DNA of 64,000 nt from a bacterium (GCA_004563195.1 SFTJ01000011.1:18625-82624); one strand, 5' to 3'. Counted from the stretch's first letter, positions 34,037-43,713 are shown. A program made the numbers and translations. The notes: generated by a model not told the origin, from the letters alone.

Positions 34037-35560
34037 ATGCAGCAAATTATCGACTATATCGTCACTTATGCCCTTCAGATATGCGATGAACTTCGTGATT
34101 CGTGGCAATTGTTTCTCTACAATCCCCACGAACCTATGATGTTCACTACGGGGATATTTATGTTCCTCTTTGCCGCATTTTATGTCATCTACGGCTGCCT
34201 GAAGAAAGCCGACACTTTGCGACTGATTTTCGTAACCCTCTTTTCCTACTATTTCTACTATAAGAGCAGCGGACTCTACTTTGTGCTCCTGGCGGTGGTG
34301 ACTATCACCGACTTCACTGTGGCTCGGCGCATGGCTGCTGCCACTTCGCAGAGCGCTCGCCGATGGCTTATGGCGACTTCCGTATCGGTCAATCTGGGTT
34401 TGCTCGCTTTCTTTAAGTACACCAACTTCTTCGCTCAGATGATAGCCGACATGCGCGGACTGCACTTCGAGGCTTTCGACATTTTCTTGCCGGTGGGCAT
34501 CAGTTTCTTTACTTTCCAATCGCTGAGTTACACCATCGATGTCTATCGCCGCCGAATAGAGCCCCTCAATCGCTTGCTCGACTATGCGTTCTATGTGTCG
34601 TTCTTCCCGCAACTCGTGGCAGGCCCTATAGTGCGCGCCCGCGACTTCATCCCGCAGATTAGACAGCCACTATTCGTAACCCGCTCGATGCTCGGCACCG
34701 GCGTGATGTATATAGTGAGCGGAGCCATCAAGAAGATAGTGATTTCCGACTATATCAGCATCAACTTCGTGGAACGCATCTTCGACAATCCCTCGCTTTA
34801 CTCGGGTTTTGAGAACCTTATGGGCGTATATGGCTATGCTCTGCAAATCTACTGCGACTTCTCGGGATATAGCGATATGGCCATAGGCTTGGCGCTGCTT
34901 TTGGGATTTCGATTTAACATCAACTTCAACAGCCCCTATAAGGCTACGTCGATTACCGACTTCTGGCGCCGTTGGCACATCTCGCTGTCGTCGTGGCTCA
35001 AGGACTACTTGTATATATCGCTCGGCGGCAACCGCAAAGGCCGCGTGCGCCGCTACATCAACCTCATCATCACTATGCTGCTCGGCGGCTTGTGGCACGG
35101 TGCGTCGCTCAACTTTGTGCTGTGGGGACTGCTTCACGGCGTGGCTCTGGCTCTTCACAAAATGTGGCTCGCCATCACTCGCCAAAACAAGGACAGCCGC
35201 GTTACCAATCCCATTTTGCGAGCGGTGTGCATAGTCATTACATTCCACTTTGTGTGCTTCTGCTGGATTTTCTTCCGAAACACCGATTTCGCCAACTCGA
35301 TGGCTATGATTTCGCAGATAATCCACCAATTCCACCTCGAAGTGGCTCTGCAGTGGGCAGTGGGTTATTGGCAAGTGCTTGCCATGATGGCATTGGGCTA
35401 TGTGCTGCACTTTGTGCCGGCATCGGTTAAGAGCGATATCCGTCGCCAAATGGCGCGCCTGCCCTGGTGGGCTTATGTGGTGCTCCTCGTGGCTATGGCT
35501 TACCTCGTGATTCAGTTTAAGAGCGCCGAGGTGCAGCCCTTTATCTACTTCCAGTTCTGA
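34037..35560 (+). CDS. MBOAT-family O-acyltransferase (AlgI/DltB-like)
   Basis: A 507-residue polytopic membrane protein of about 11-12 helices. The family signature is complete: FFPQLVAGPIVRARDFIPQI, YALQIYCDFSGYSDMAIGLALLLGFRFNINFNSPYKATSITDFWRRWHISLSSWLKDYLYISLGGNR, and the catalytic histidine in LLGGLWHGASLNFVLWGLLHG (His354). It would move acetyl groups from cytoplasmic acetyl-CoA across the membrane for the upstream SGNH protein. Helix-rich N-terminus begins MQQIIDYIVTYALQI. No polysaccharide synthase is adjacent, so the target glycan is made elsewhere. Confidence 0.93.
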   Translation: MQQIIDYIVTYALQICDELRDSWQLFLYNPHEPMMFTTGIFMFLFAAFYVIYGCLKKADTLRLIFVTLFSYYFYYKSSGLYFVLLAVVTITDFTVARRMAAATSQSARRWLMATSVSVNLGLLAFFKYTNFFAQMIADMRGLHFEAFDIFLPVGISFFTFQSLSYTIDVYRRRIEPLNRLLDYAFYVSFFPQLVAGPIVRARDFIPQIRQPLFVTRSMLGTGVMYIVSGAIKKIVISDYISINFVERIFDNPSLYSGFENLMGVYGYALQIYCDFSGYSDMAIGLALLLGFRFNINFNSPYKATSITDFWRRWHISLSSWLKDYLYISLGGNRKGRVRRYINLIITMLLGGLWHGASLNFVLWGLLHGVALALHKMWLAITRQNKDSRVTNPILRAVCIVITFHFVCFCWIFFRNTDFANSMAMISQIIHQFHLEVALQWAVGYWQVLAMMALGYVLHFVPASVKSDIRRQMARLPWWAYVVLLVAMAYLVIQFKSAEVQPFIYFQF

Positions 35561-35660
35561 TAAAAATCGTGCTCGGCAAGCGCAGTTATCAGGAGGAGGA
35601 ATGAATGTTTTAGATAGACAAATGATTTAGTTTTAGGTTTATAATAATTTATTTTGCGAA

Positions 35661-36020
35661 ATGAGAATGTTATATCAATTTTTGATTATAGTGGTAATTT
35701 CGTTCATTGGCGAGATGCTCAACCACTTTATTCCGCTACCCATTCCGGCAAGCATCTACGGCATTGTCATCCTCTTTGCCGCCCTTAAGATGGAGTGGGT
35801 GAAGTCACAACACATAGCCGAAGTGTGCCGGTTTCTGATTTTGATAATGCCGGTGCTCTTTATCCCCTCGGCTGTGGGACTCATCAAGTCGTGGGACTTG
35901 ATTTCTGCCAATCTGCTGCAATATGTAGTGATACTTATGGTAAGTACGGTGGTGGTGATGACTACATCGGCTATTGCCACTCAATGGGTAATTAAACACA
36001 ACAAAAACAACAAAAAATGA
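35661..36020 (+). CDS. lrgA: CidA/LrgA-family holin-like protein
   Basis: A 119-residue protein with four membrane helices and the family pattern IGEMLNHFIPLPIPASIYGIVILFAALKMEWVK...PVLFIPSAVGLI. CidA/LrgA proteins are membrane proteins first linked to control of murein hydrolase export and autolysis, and later to transport of small carboxylates such as pyruvate. It overlaps lrgB by 4 bp (ATGA), so translation is coupled. The basic tail KHNKNNKK is cytoplasmic. Confidence 0.88.
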   Translation: MRMLYQFLIIVVISFIGEMLNHFIPLPIPASIYGIVILFAALKMEWVKSQHIAEVCRFLILIMPVLFIPSAVGLIKSWDLISANLLQYVVILMVSTVVVMTTSAIATQWVIKHNKNNKK

Positions 36021-36712
36021 TAGGCGAATTAGCGGAACATTCCATCTATTTCGGCGTGTTGCTCAGCCTCGTGGCTTATGGCGTGGGACTGTGGCTCAAA
36101 CGCCTCACCGGTTGGTCGTTGGTCAACCCTCTATTTATAGCCATTGTGCTCGTAATAAGCACTTTGCTCCTTTTCGACATCAACTACGACACTTATAGCC
36201 GCGGTGCCGACATCATCAATTACCTCCTCACCCCAAGCACTATATGCCTGGCGCTGCCACTATATCAGCAACTCGAACTTCTCAAGCGCAACTACAAGGC
36301 TGTGATGGCTGGCATCATCTCCGGAGCTCTCTCGAGCGTGTGCATAGTGCTCCTGCTCGCCGTGCTCTTAGGCTTCGACCACGCTTCTTACGTCACATTC
36401 CTGCCCAAATCCATCACCACCGCCATAGGCATAGGCGTGAGCAAAGAATTAGGCGGCTATGTGTCGATTTCGGTGGCTGTAATCATCCTTACCGGCGTGT
36501 TTGGAGGCATAGTGTGTGAGAAAATATTCAAGTGGCTGCACATCGACGAGCCCATAGCACGCGGCGTGGCTCTCGGCACCGCATCGCATGCCATCGGCAC
36601 CAGCAAAGCCATGGAGTTTGGCGTGGTAGAAGGTTCAATGTCGAGCCTCTCGATAGTGGTGTGCGGTATCATCACCGTAATCCTCGCACCCATATTCTCC
36701 CACTTTCTGTAG
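36017..36712 (+). CDS. lrgB: LrgB-family membrane protein
   Basis: A 231-residue protein with about seven to eight membrane helices and the LrgB signature FLPKSITTAIGIGVSKELGGYVSISVAVIILTGVFGGIVCEKIFKWLHIDEPIARGVALGTASHAIGTSKAMEFG, plus LTPSTICLALPLYQQLELLKRN. It acts with LrgA in the inner membrane. In plants and some bacteria the LrgAB unit moves glycolate/pyruvate; in staphylococci it affects lysis. No LytTR or LytSR regulator is adjacent. Confidence 0.92.
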   Translation: MIGELAEHSIYFGVLLSLVAYGVGLWLKRLTGWSLVNPLFIAIVLVISTLLLFDINYDTYSRGADIINYLLTPSTICLALPLYQQLELLKRNYKAVMAGIISGALSSVCIVLLLAVLLGFDHASYVTFLPKSITTAIGIGVSKELGGYVSISVAVIILTGVFGGIVCEKIFKWLHIDEPIARGVALGTASHAIGTSKAMEFGVVEGSMSSLSIVVCGIITVILAPIFSHFL

Positions 36713-36849
36713 TCACTTATCGCCCTACCGCGAGCCTAATCTATCCTAATACAGCCGGCGCACACTCATTGCCCCAAGAATTTCGGGAAATTTTCATAAT
36801 TTCTATCAGCCTCTCCGGGGCTGAGCGGCGGTTATCGGCATGCGGGGGG

Positions 36850-37106
36850 TATCCAACCTGAAAGGTTGAATGCCGAGGGCGAAGCCCGAGTGCTTGTAGC
36901 CGGGGATGTAGCGAAGCGAACCCCCCGGAATACCATCATCCCCATGAAAAGCGTCTGAAGGACGCGAATGTTGTCGCCAAAGAAGCCGATTTTCGCGTCT
37001 TTCAGACGCATAATGGTGGGGCGTCACAATACCGAGGGTTTCGCTTCGCTACACCCCCGGCTAAGAGCCACTCGCTTCGCTCGGGCATTCGACCTTTCAG
37101 GTCGTT
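36850..37106 (+). repeat. Composite palindromic repeat element, full copy 4 (~255 bp)
   Basis: Same order as copy 2: CAACCTGAAAGGTTG at the left, GAGGGCGAAGCCC, CGTCTGAAGGACGCG, CGTCTTTCAGACGC, CGCTTCGCTACACCCCCGG, CACTCGCTTCGCTCGGGC, and TTCGACCTTTCAGGTCG at the right. It lies between the convergent ends of lrgB and the receptor-like gene. Confidence 0.8.
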
Positions 37107-37112
37107 CTGCGG

Positions 37113-37238
37113 TGGTTTTAACACGGATTTCCACAGATAGTGTGTGATTAGATGTAACACGGATTTCCACAGAATTAGGCACGGATTTTCACAATATTGT
37201 GTTTATCTGTGCCATGTTTGTGTTAATCTGTGTTATTT
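37113..37238. repeat. CACGGATTTTCACA-type satellite repeat
   Basis: AACACGGATTTCCACAGA twice, GGCACGGATTTTCACAATATTGTG and GTTAATCTGTG: the longest satellite tract in the window, beside composite copy 4. Confidence 0.6.
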
Positions 37239-37338
37239 AGAATGCCGGCCCCAAAAAGAAAAATGCCCGGGGCGGTGGAGCCTCGGGCTGGGGTATAGTA
37301 TGTAAAGAATTTGGTTAAAGTAGGAGGGCGTATTTGTA

Positions 37339-37419
37339 TTAGAATCTACGGCCGGGGCCTCCACCGGGGGGCATTCCGGGACCCGGGCCGGGACCGTGTC
37401 CGCCGTAGTCCATGGTAGG
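37339..37419 (-). other. In-frame Gly/Pro-rich tail beyond the receptor stop codon
   Basis: Directly after the TGA the same frame reads Pro-Thr-Met-Asp-Tyr, then a run of GP and GGG motifs, ending GGGPGRRF and TAA (37341-37339). Barrel proteins of this type commonly end in a Gly-rich, Arg-containing tail, so this is probably either lost by a nonsense change or added by readthrough. Confidence 0.6.
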
Positions 37420-40359
37420 TCACTGACCGCTATTGCTGCCGAAGGTTTGGAATCGATAAGATGCTGTCACCATAAGGTAGCGGCCGAGCGAATTGTTCCA
37501 ACTTTGCGATGTGTTTTCGCCCGATGCACTGAACGAAATGTTTTTGCGCTGGCCGAGCATATCGTATGCCTTGATGCCGATAGTGGCGTTCTTCTTGGCG
37601 AGGAACTGATATTCAAGCGATGCGTTCCATATCCATTGGCTGGTGTTATAGCCTTCGTCGTAACCTTTGGTAGTGGTGTATGATAGGTCGGTGTTGAGCA
37701 CGAAGTTGTAGAGATATAATGTGCCGTTGAATCTACCGCCATAGGAGTGGATATCGCGGTTGTTTTGCGAGCTGAGAGAGTTACGCGAACTTTGATATCT
37801 ATATGTGGGTCGGATGTCGAGGTCGACCACGCTATTGCGATAGCTGATACCCGGCGAGAAATTGATACTCAGCGAACCCACACGGTTGAGCATATCGTCG
37901 GAAAGGAATTGGAGAATGCTCTGAGCAGAGGTTAGGTCGGCGGTAGCTATATCCTTGCGGCCCATGTTATAGCTTTCGGAGCGGCTGTAGCTGATGTTTG
38001 CGAAGCTGCGGAAGTAGAAAGCTTTGTTGCGAAGCGGGAAGCTGATCATACCACCGAATCGACCGCTCCAACCGCCATTGAGGTTGGTGTAGGTGCTGGC
38101 GCTTTTACCTGTGGTTTGGTCGGAAATCGACACGCGCGACACATTGTTCTGCTGGAAAGAGAAGTTGCCGTTGAGCATCCACGAACGTTGCGACTCTTGG
38201 TTGAAGTCGTTGAAACGCAAGTCGAGGTTGTGACTGAACGACGCTTCGAGGTCGGGGTTACCCACGCTGATGCTCATAGGGTTGCTGACGTCGGGCACCG
38301 GCTGGAGTTGTGTCACCGAAGGCTGGCTTGCGCGAGCGCGGTAGTTTACTTGCAAGCTGCGCGTTTTGCTGAACTTGTAGCGGAAGCGAGCAAATGGAGC
38401 CGGAGCCCACAGCCATGCGGTGGCTACATTGCGCTCAGGATTGAGCAAGTCGCGGCTCTTCTGCATGGTGCCCATGAGTTGCACACCGGCATCGAGGTTG
38501 TATTTTGTATGCACTTTCTTGTAGCCAAGTTGTATGGTTTGGCTGAAGAATTCGTTGCGGAATTGGCTGCTTTGAGTCTTATTGAAGATGTCGAGTTCTT
38601 GGTTGACATCAAACTCGCGTTCGAGGATATCGAAGAGCATCTGCTCGTTGTCGAGCACCGAGAAACCGAAAGAGTTTTCGATGGCGGTGCGCAGTTTGTC
38701 GTCGTTGAGCAGATTGTTCATGAATATTGCCGTATTGAGAGTCGACTCACCCACAGCGTCGGCCAACTGTCGGTCGTAGACGTTCTTGTCGCTATTGTTG
38801 AAGCGATAGTTGCCGCTATAAGCCAACTGCAGGAAGTTGCCGTTCTTCACATCGCCAAATGGTTCGGTCCAAGTGATACGACCGTTCACGCCATTGGTCC
38901 AAGTGTGGTTTTTGATGAGCTGGCGAATGTCTTCGTCGTCGGTTTCTTCGTCGTCGTATTCGTTAAGTGTGCGAGAGTTGTCGTCTTCGTGCACATTACT
39001 GTAGTTATAACGAATCTGAGCACTGAAGCTGCGGCCCTTGCGCTGCTTAAACTTGTGGTTATACACAAATTGTCCGCCAAATTCGTAGCTTGAACCATCG
39101 TCTACGTTCTGCTCCACGCTGTGGTTGATGGGAGTAGAAGATGCCAACGAAGCGCCGGTGCGAGTCTGCGAGATAGCGTTTTCCCAATTTCGGTTGAAAT
39201 TAATCGACATATTCGGGCGGAATTCGATGGTGTTGCACGAGTCGATTTGCCATTGCATACGCAATCGGGCATCGAGATTATGGCGATTGGTTTCCGAAAT
39301 GGATTTGGAGTCGGTAAAACGAATATAGTCGGAATAGGCAGTAGAAGTGGAGCTTTGTCTCTTATAGTCGCGCGATGAGTGTGAGTACATCACATGGCCG
39401 CCCACGCGGAAAATCTCTTCGTTGCCCACATTGAAGTTCAAGCCAAGGTTTTGGCTTGTGGTAATGCCCGAGTTGCCGCCGCCACGCGAGAAACGAGCAG
39501 CGCCACCATCGGTAAATCCCATATTGTTGGTGTTGTTGGCACCGCCCAAAATAGAGAGTTGGTTTCCGTCGCGGAAATACGAAGCCATAGCACGAGCGCC
39601 ATATCGGCTGTCGCTACCATAGCCCACGATGGCATTACCCATCCATCCCTGATTCATGCCTTTCTTTACGCTGAGGTTGATTACGGTCTCATCTTCGCCG
39701 TCGTCAACGCCGGTGAGGCGTGCAATGTCGCTTTTGCGGTCGATAACCTGGAGTTTATCAATCATATTAGCCGGCAGGTTTTTGGTTGCCACGGTAGGGT
39801 CGTCGGCGAAAAATTCCTTGCCGTCGACAAGAAATTTCTTCACCGTCTTACCATTGGCAGTGATAGTACCATCGGTGCCCACTTCCACGCCCGGAAGGCG
39901 CTTCAAGAGGTCTTCGACCACGGCATTCACCTGAGTTTTATAGCTGTCGGCATTATATTCCACAGTGTCTTCCTTCACCACTATCTCGGTTTTCACGCCC
40001 ACCACGGTGGTCTCCTTCAGCATCACCGAACTCGGCTTCATAGCTATCTCGCCAAGGTCGATTTTGCCGCTTTGCGGCACGGTTACAGCCACATTTTGGG
40101 GCATATAGCCCAAATAGGTCACTTTGAGCACATATTTTCCGGCAGTAGAGGTTGGGACAACAAATAATCCGTCTTCGTTGCTCGTTGCACCGTTAACAAA
40201 AGTGCTGTCGCGATTGGCCTTAACCAACTTCAGTGTAGCCTCCATAAGAGGTGACTTATCGGTGGCGTCAACAATCTTTCCCGTGATTTTTGCATTGGCC
40301 GACACTGCAATTATCGCTGCCAGCATAGCTACAAGAATTCGATAGTGAATGAGTCTCAT
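37420..40359 (-). CDS. Outer-membrane beta-barrel receptor-like protein (carboxypeptidase-like regulatory domain, plug, OMP_b-brl_3)
   Basis: A 979-residue TonB-receptor-like protein. Residues 1-23 are a signal peptide; 24-110 a CarboxypepD_reg-like domain (ITGKIVDATDKSPLMEATLKLVK...LKVTYLGYMPQNVAVTV); 115-225 a plug (VVKEDTVEYNADSYKTQVNAVVEDLLKRLPGVEVGTDGTITANGKTVKKFLVDGKEFFADDP); the rest a large beta-barrel ending SLGRYLMVTASYRFQTFG. No SusD partner is adjacent, so it is not a SusC transporter; the substrate is unknown. The reading frame stops at TGA 37422-37420 but continues open for 26 more codons of Gly/Pro-rich sequence to TAA, which looks like the family's usual tail. Confidence 0.88.
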   Translation of the reverse strand: MRLIHYRILVAMLAAIIAVSANAKITGKIVDATDKSPLMEATLKLVKANRDSTFVNGATSNEDGLFVVPTSTAGKYVLKVTYLGYMPQNVAVTVPQSGKIDLGEIAMKPSSVMLKETTVVGVKTEIVVKEDTVEYNADSYKTQVNAVVEDLLKRLPGVEVGTDGTITANGKTVKKFLVDGKEFFADDPTVATKNLPANMIDKLQVIDRKSDIARLTGVDDGEDETVINLSVKKGMNQGWMGNAIVGYGSDSRYGARAMASYFRDGNQLSILGGANNTNNMGFTDGGAARFSRGGGNSGITTSQNLGLNFNVGNEEIFRVGGHVMYSHSSRDYKRQSSTSTAYSDYIRFTDSKSISETNRHNLDARLRMQWQIDSCNTIEFRPNMSINFNRNWENAISQTRTGASLASSTPINHSVEQNVDDGSSYEFGGQFVYNHKFKQRKGRSFSAQIRYNYSNVHEDDNSRTLNEYDDEETDDEDIRQLIKNHTWTNGVNGRITWTEPFGDVKNGNFLQLAYSGNYRFNNSDKNVYDRQLADAVGESTLNTAIFMNNLLNDDKLRTAIENSFGFSVLDNEQMLFDILEREFDVNQELDIFNKTQSSQFRNEFFSQTIQLGYKKVHTKYNLDAGVQLMGTMQKSRDLLNPERNVATAWLWAPAPFARFRYKFSKTRSLQVNYRARASQPSVTQLQPVPDVSNPMSISVGNPDLEASFSHNLDLRFNDFNQESQRSWMLNGNFSFQQNNVSRVSISDQTTGKSASTYTNLNGGWSGRFGGMISFPLRNKAFYFRSFANISYSRSESYNMGRKDIATADLTSAQSILQFLSDDMLNRVGSLSINFSPGISYRNSVVDLDIRPTYRYQSSRNSLSSQNNRDIHSYGGRFNGTLYLYNFVLNTDLSYTTTKGYDEGYNTSQWIWNASLEYQFLAKKNATIGIKAYDMLGQRKNISFSASGENTSQSWNNSLGRYLMVTASYRFQTFGSNSGQ

Positions 40360-40444
40360 TGCAATTTTTCCTTAAAATATACTTATTTTGTTCATTTTTT
40401 ACGGTTTTTAGATGCAAAGTTCGGCTTAAAGTTTAATTGTTTCA

Positions 40445-40452
40445 TATCTTTG
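40445..40452 (+). promoter_or_regulatory. -7 element of the ABC exporter gene
   Basis: TATCTTTG 27 bp before the start codon; the -33 region is weak. Confidence 0.45.
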
Positions 40453-40479
40453 TATACTATTTTTTATTAAAATATAGCA

Positions 40480-42306
40480 ATGAAGGAATTTTTTAAGATT
40501 TTATACCGATTTGTACCACCATATAAGAAATATTTGTGCCTCAACGTATTCTTCAACATACTTGCGGCATTTCTCACACTGTTTTCGTTTGCGCTCATCA
40601 TACCCATCTTGGAGATGCTCTTCAAGATAAAACAAGCCACCTATGCCTTTATGCCGTGGGGATCGGCATCGATAAAAGATGTGGCAATCAACAATTTCTA
40701 CTACTACACGCAGATGGTAATCGACAGCTGGGGCGCAAGTTACGCACTTGCAGCGCTGGCAGTGATGCTCGTGATAATGACCGCACTCAAGACCGGCAGT
40801 GCCTATCTGAGTGCGTTCTTCATGGTGCCCATACGCGTGGGCGTGGTGCGCGACATACGCAACACCATCTATCGCAAGATTATGGACCTGCCTATGGGCT
40901 TTTTCACCAACGAGCGCAAGGGCGACGTGATGGCGCGTATGAGTGGCGACGTCACCGAGGTTGAAAACAGCATAATGGCATCGCTCGACATGATGTTCAA
41001 AAATCCCATCATGATAGTGGTGTGCCTTGCCACGATGGTAGCCGTGAGCTGGCAGCTCACCATATTTGTGCTCTTGCTGCTGCCGGTGGCAGGACTTGTG
41101 ATGGGCAAGGTGGGCAAGCGCCTGAAGCGAGTGTCGCTCGAGGGTCAGACACAATGGGGCGTGCTGCTGAGCAATATCGAAGAATCGCTCGGCGGTCTGC
41201 GCATCATCAAAGCCTTCAATGCACAAAGCAAGGCCGAACGCCGTTTTGTGGCCGAAAACAACAAGTTTGCCCGCATCACCACACGCATGATGCGCCGCCA
41301 CGAGTTGGCTCACCCTATGAGCGAATTTTTGGGCACCGCCACCATAGCCATAGTGTTGTGGTTTGGCGGCACACTCATCCTCTCGGGCAACAGTTCTATC
41401 AGCGCAGCCTCGTTTATCTACTATATGGTGATATTCTACAGCATCATCAATCCCGCCAAGGACCTCTCGAAGGCATCATACTCCATACAGCGCGGCTTGG
41501 CTTCGATGGAACGCATCGACAAGATTCTCAAAGCCGACAACCCCATCAAGGAGCCGGCACAACCGGTGTCATTGCCCGAGATGAAGCAAGGCATCAGCTA
41601 CCGCAATGTGCGCTTCAGCTATGGCGGCGATTGGGTTATCGATGATGTGTCGCTCGATGTACCTCGAGGAGCCACAGTGGCACTCGTGGGACAGTCGGGC
41701 TCGGGAAAATCTACCCTTGCCGACCTTCTGCCGCGCTTCTACGACGTAAACGAAGGCTCCATAACCATCGATGGTGTGGACATACGCCAAATGTCGACCA
41801 CACAACTCCGTTCGTTTATGGGTAACGTGAATCAGGAGGCTATTCTCTTCAACGATTCGTTCTACAACAACATCACATTCGGAGTAGACAATGCCACCCA
41901 CGAAGAGGTGGTAGAAGCAGCCAAGATAGCCAATGCCTACGATTTTATTATGGCATCGGAACAAGGCTTCGACACCAATATCGGCGACCGCGGCTGTAGG
42001 CTCTCCGGCGGTCAGCGCCAGCGCATAAGCATAGCTCGCGCCATACTCAAAAATCCCGCCATACTCATTCTCGACGAAGCAACATCGGCACTCGACACCG
42101 AGAGCGAACGCTTGGTGCAAGAAGCGCTCGACAACCTGATGCGAAATCGCACCACAGTGGTTATTGCTCACCGCTTGTCGACCATCAAGAATGCCGATTT
42201 GATATGCGTAATGCACGAAGGCCGCATAGTGGAACGCGGCACCCACGACAACCTCATAGCCCTCAACGGGTATTACAAACGCTTGGTGGATATGCAGAAA
42301 TTCTGA
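40480..42306 (+). CDS. MsbA-like ABC exporter (fused permease/ATPase)
   Basis: A 608-residue half-transporter that would act as a homodimer in the inner membrane. Residues 1-345 form the six-helix ABC membrane domain, starting RFVPPYKKYLCLNVFFNILAAFLTLFSF and containing RKIMDLPMGFFTNERKGDVMARMSGDV. Residues 365-608 form the nucleotide-binding domain with Walker A GQSGSGKS, Q-loop NQEAILFND, signature LSGGQRQRISIARAI, Walker B ILILDEATSALD and the switch His in VIAHRLST. Lipid A core flipping is the best guess for a chromosomal stand-alone exporter in a Gram-negative bacterium, but multidrug export cannot be excluded. Confidence 0.88.
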   Translation: MKEFFKILYRFVPPYKKYLCLNVFFNILAAFLTLFSFALIIPILEMLFKIKQATYAFMPWGSASIKDVAINNFYYYTQMVIDSWGASYALAALAVMLVIMTALKTGSAYLSAFFMVPIRVGVVRDIRNTIYRKIMDLPMGFFTNERKGDVMARMSGDVTEVENSIMASLDMMFKNPIMIVVCLATMVAVSWQLTIFVLLLLPVAGLVMGKVGKRLKRVSLEGQTQWGVLLSNIEESLGGLRIIKAFNAQSKAERRFVAENNKFARITTRMMRRHELAHPMSEFLGTATIAIVLWFGGTLILSGNSSISAASFIYYMVIFYSIINPAKDLSKASYSIQRGLASMERIDKILKADNPIKEPAQPVSLPEMKQGISYRNVRFSYGGDWVIDDVSLDVPRGATVALVGQSGSGKSTLADLLPRFYDVNEGSITIDGVDIRQMSTTQLRSFMGNVNQEAILFNDSFYNNITFGVDNATHEEVVEAAKIANAYDFIMASEQGFDTNIGDRGCRLSGGQRQRISIARAILKNPAILILDEATSALDTESERLVQEALDNLMRNRTTVVIAHRLSTIKNADLICVMHEGRIVERGTHDNLIALNGYYKRLVDMQKF

Positions 42307-42323
42307 TTATTTTCCTGCGCGTA

Positions 42324-43691
42324 TCACAGCGCTTCTAATTCGGGCAATATTATCGAATCACCACCGCTGTGGTTTTGCAGGAACATACAATAATATACAG
42401 GCATATAAGTAACGCCCTTTTTCTTGTAAACACTCCGTTCGTTAGAGAACACAATGGCACGACCAATGCCATACTCCGGAGTTGCTACAAATTTGCTCAA
42501 AGCACTATGTTCGGTATAGTCTTTGCCCGACTTTATCTCCAACGGCAACACACTCAAGGCGTTGTAATCATCGATTAAGAAATCTACTTCGCCCCGCTGC
42601 TTGTTGTCGTAGTAATGCAACTTAAATCCGTGTGCAGCGAGTTCTTGCGCCACTACCGACTCATACACGGTGCCGAGATTGATGCTCTTGATATCTTGCA
42701 GCACGGCATTAACATTAAGTCCGTATAAAATGCCTGTAAGCAGCCCCACATCATTAAGATATAGTTTAACCAAGCGCTTCTGTTCCGACTCGACAAGAGG
42801 AAAACGCGGATTACTTATAGCCGACACATCTAAAGCCACCCCCGAATTTGTAAGATATTCAAACTCATTGGCATAGTCAGAGAATTTTTTGCCCTTTACC
42901 CCTTCGATGTCCTTATATACTATGCGTTTTTTCTTGTTCTCAAGATTACTTGGTATGAGGTCGAATATCTTGCGAATGATTAGACGATGCTCTTGATCAT
43001 ATTGCGAAGCATCAATGCGATAGAGATCGTGTATATCCTTATGAGTCTGTCTCACTCGCGCCATATTTCTGTCTTTAAGATAGTTATTTATCGCTTCAGG
43101 CATTCCACCCACAAGCAAATAATACTTAAAGCGCTTCATTAGAACATTGTGTGTATTCTCATCTAAAGCATCTTCACGCTCAAAGCTACTGCGCAAGCCG
43201 TCTATCCACTCCTTTCCCACACCTGTTGCCCATAGAAACTCCTCAAAATCGAGTGGATACATCTGTGCTATAGTAATGCTACCAAGAGGTACAGAAGGTG
43301 TTTGGGATAATGCAACACCTAACTGCGAACCACTTGCTATAAACCTATATCTTGCCTCCTGATTGAGGAATTTAAGCATAGTCAAAATATGAGGATAACT
43401 CTGAATTTCATCGAGAAACACCAAAGTATCGCTTTTGTCACCCAACGGCTTGGTGTAATAATTGCTAAGCCTCATATAGAGATCAATGGTAGAGTGAACA
43501 TCAGCAAACACACGTTCGCCCTCTTTATCTTCCTTCAAATTTATCTCAACAAAATGCTTGAAAAGCGATTTGCCTACATAACGAATTATATATGATTTGC
43601 CTATCTGCCGCGCACCATTTACGAGCAGTATTTTATCACTATTTTCCTTTAGAAATGTTTTCAAATATTGAGCAAATTTTCGTTCGAGCAT
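42324..43691 (-). CDS. DUF4143-type AAA ATPase (second copy, diverged)
   Basis: A 455-residue AAA_14/DUF4143 ATPase, only distantly similar to the one at 18843-20159. Walker A is GARQIGKS (26-33), Walker B TLVFLDEIQ (about 89-97), sensor region YRFIASGSQLGVALSQTPSVPLGSITIAQMYPLDFEEFLWATG. The C-terminal domain retains a PD-(D/E)XK-like core, GEVDFLIDDYNALSVLPLEIKSGKDY, complete with Asp, Glu and Lys, so nuclease activity is possible. Monocistronic, convergent with the ABC exporter (17-bp gap). Three 33-bp-phased direct repeats lie upstream of its promoter. Confidence 0.88.
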   Translation of the reverse strand: MLERKFAQYLKTFLKENSDKILLVNGARQIGKSYIIRYVGKSLFKHFVEINLKEDKEGERVFADVHSTIDLYMRLSNYYTKPLGDKSDTLVFLDEIQSYPHILTMLKFLNQEARYRFIASGSQLGVALSQTPSVPLGSITIAQMYPLDFEEFLWATGVGKEWIDGLRSSFEREDALDENTHNVLMKRFKYYLLVGGMPEAINNYLKDRNMARVRQTHKDIHDLYRIDASQYDQEHRLIIRKIFDLIPSNLENKKKRIVYKDIEGVKGKKFSDYANEFEYLTNSGVALDVSAISNPRFPLVESEQKRLVKLYLNDVGLLTGILYGLNVNAVLQDIKSINLGTVYESVVAQELAAHGFKLHYYDNKQRGEVDFLIDDYNALSVLPLEIKSGKDYTEHSALSKFVATPEYGIGRAIVFSNERSVYKKKGVTYMPVYYCMFLQNHSGGDSIILPELEAL

Positions 43692-43713
43692 AGCAGTTTG
43701 GTATTATTTTTTG

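Noticed and set aside
37420..40359. SusC-type transporter
   Set aside because: No SusD gene is adjacent, and the barrel has the OMP_b-brl_3 layout rather than the SusC signature.
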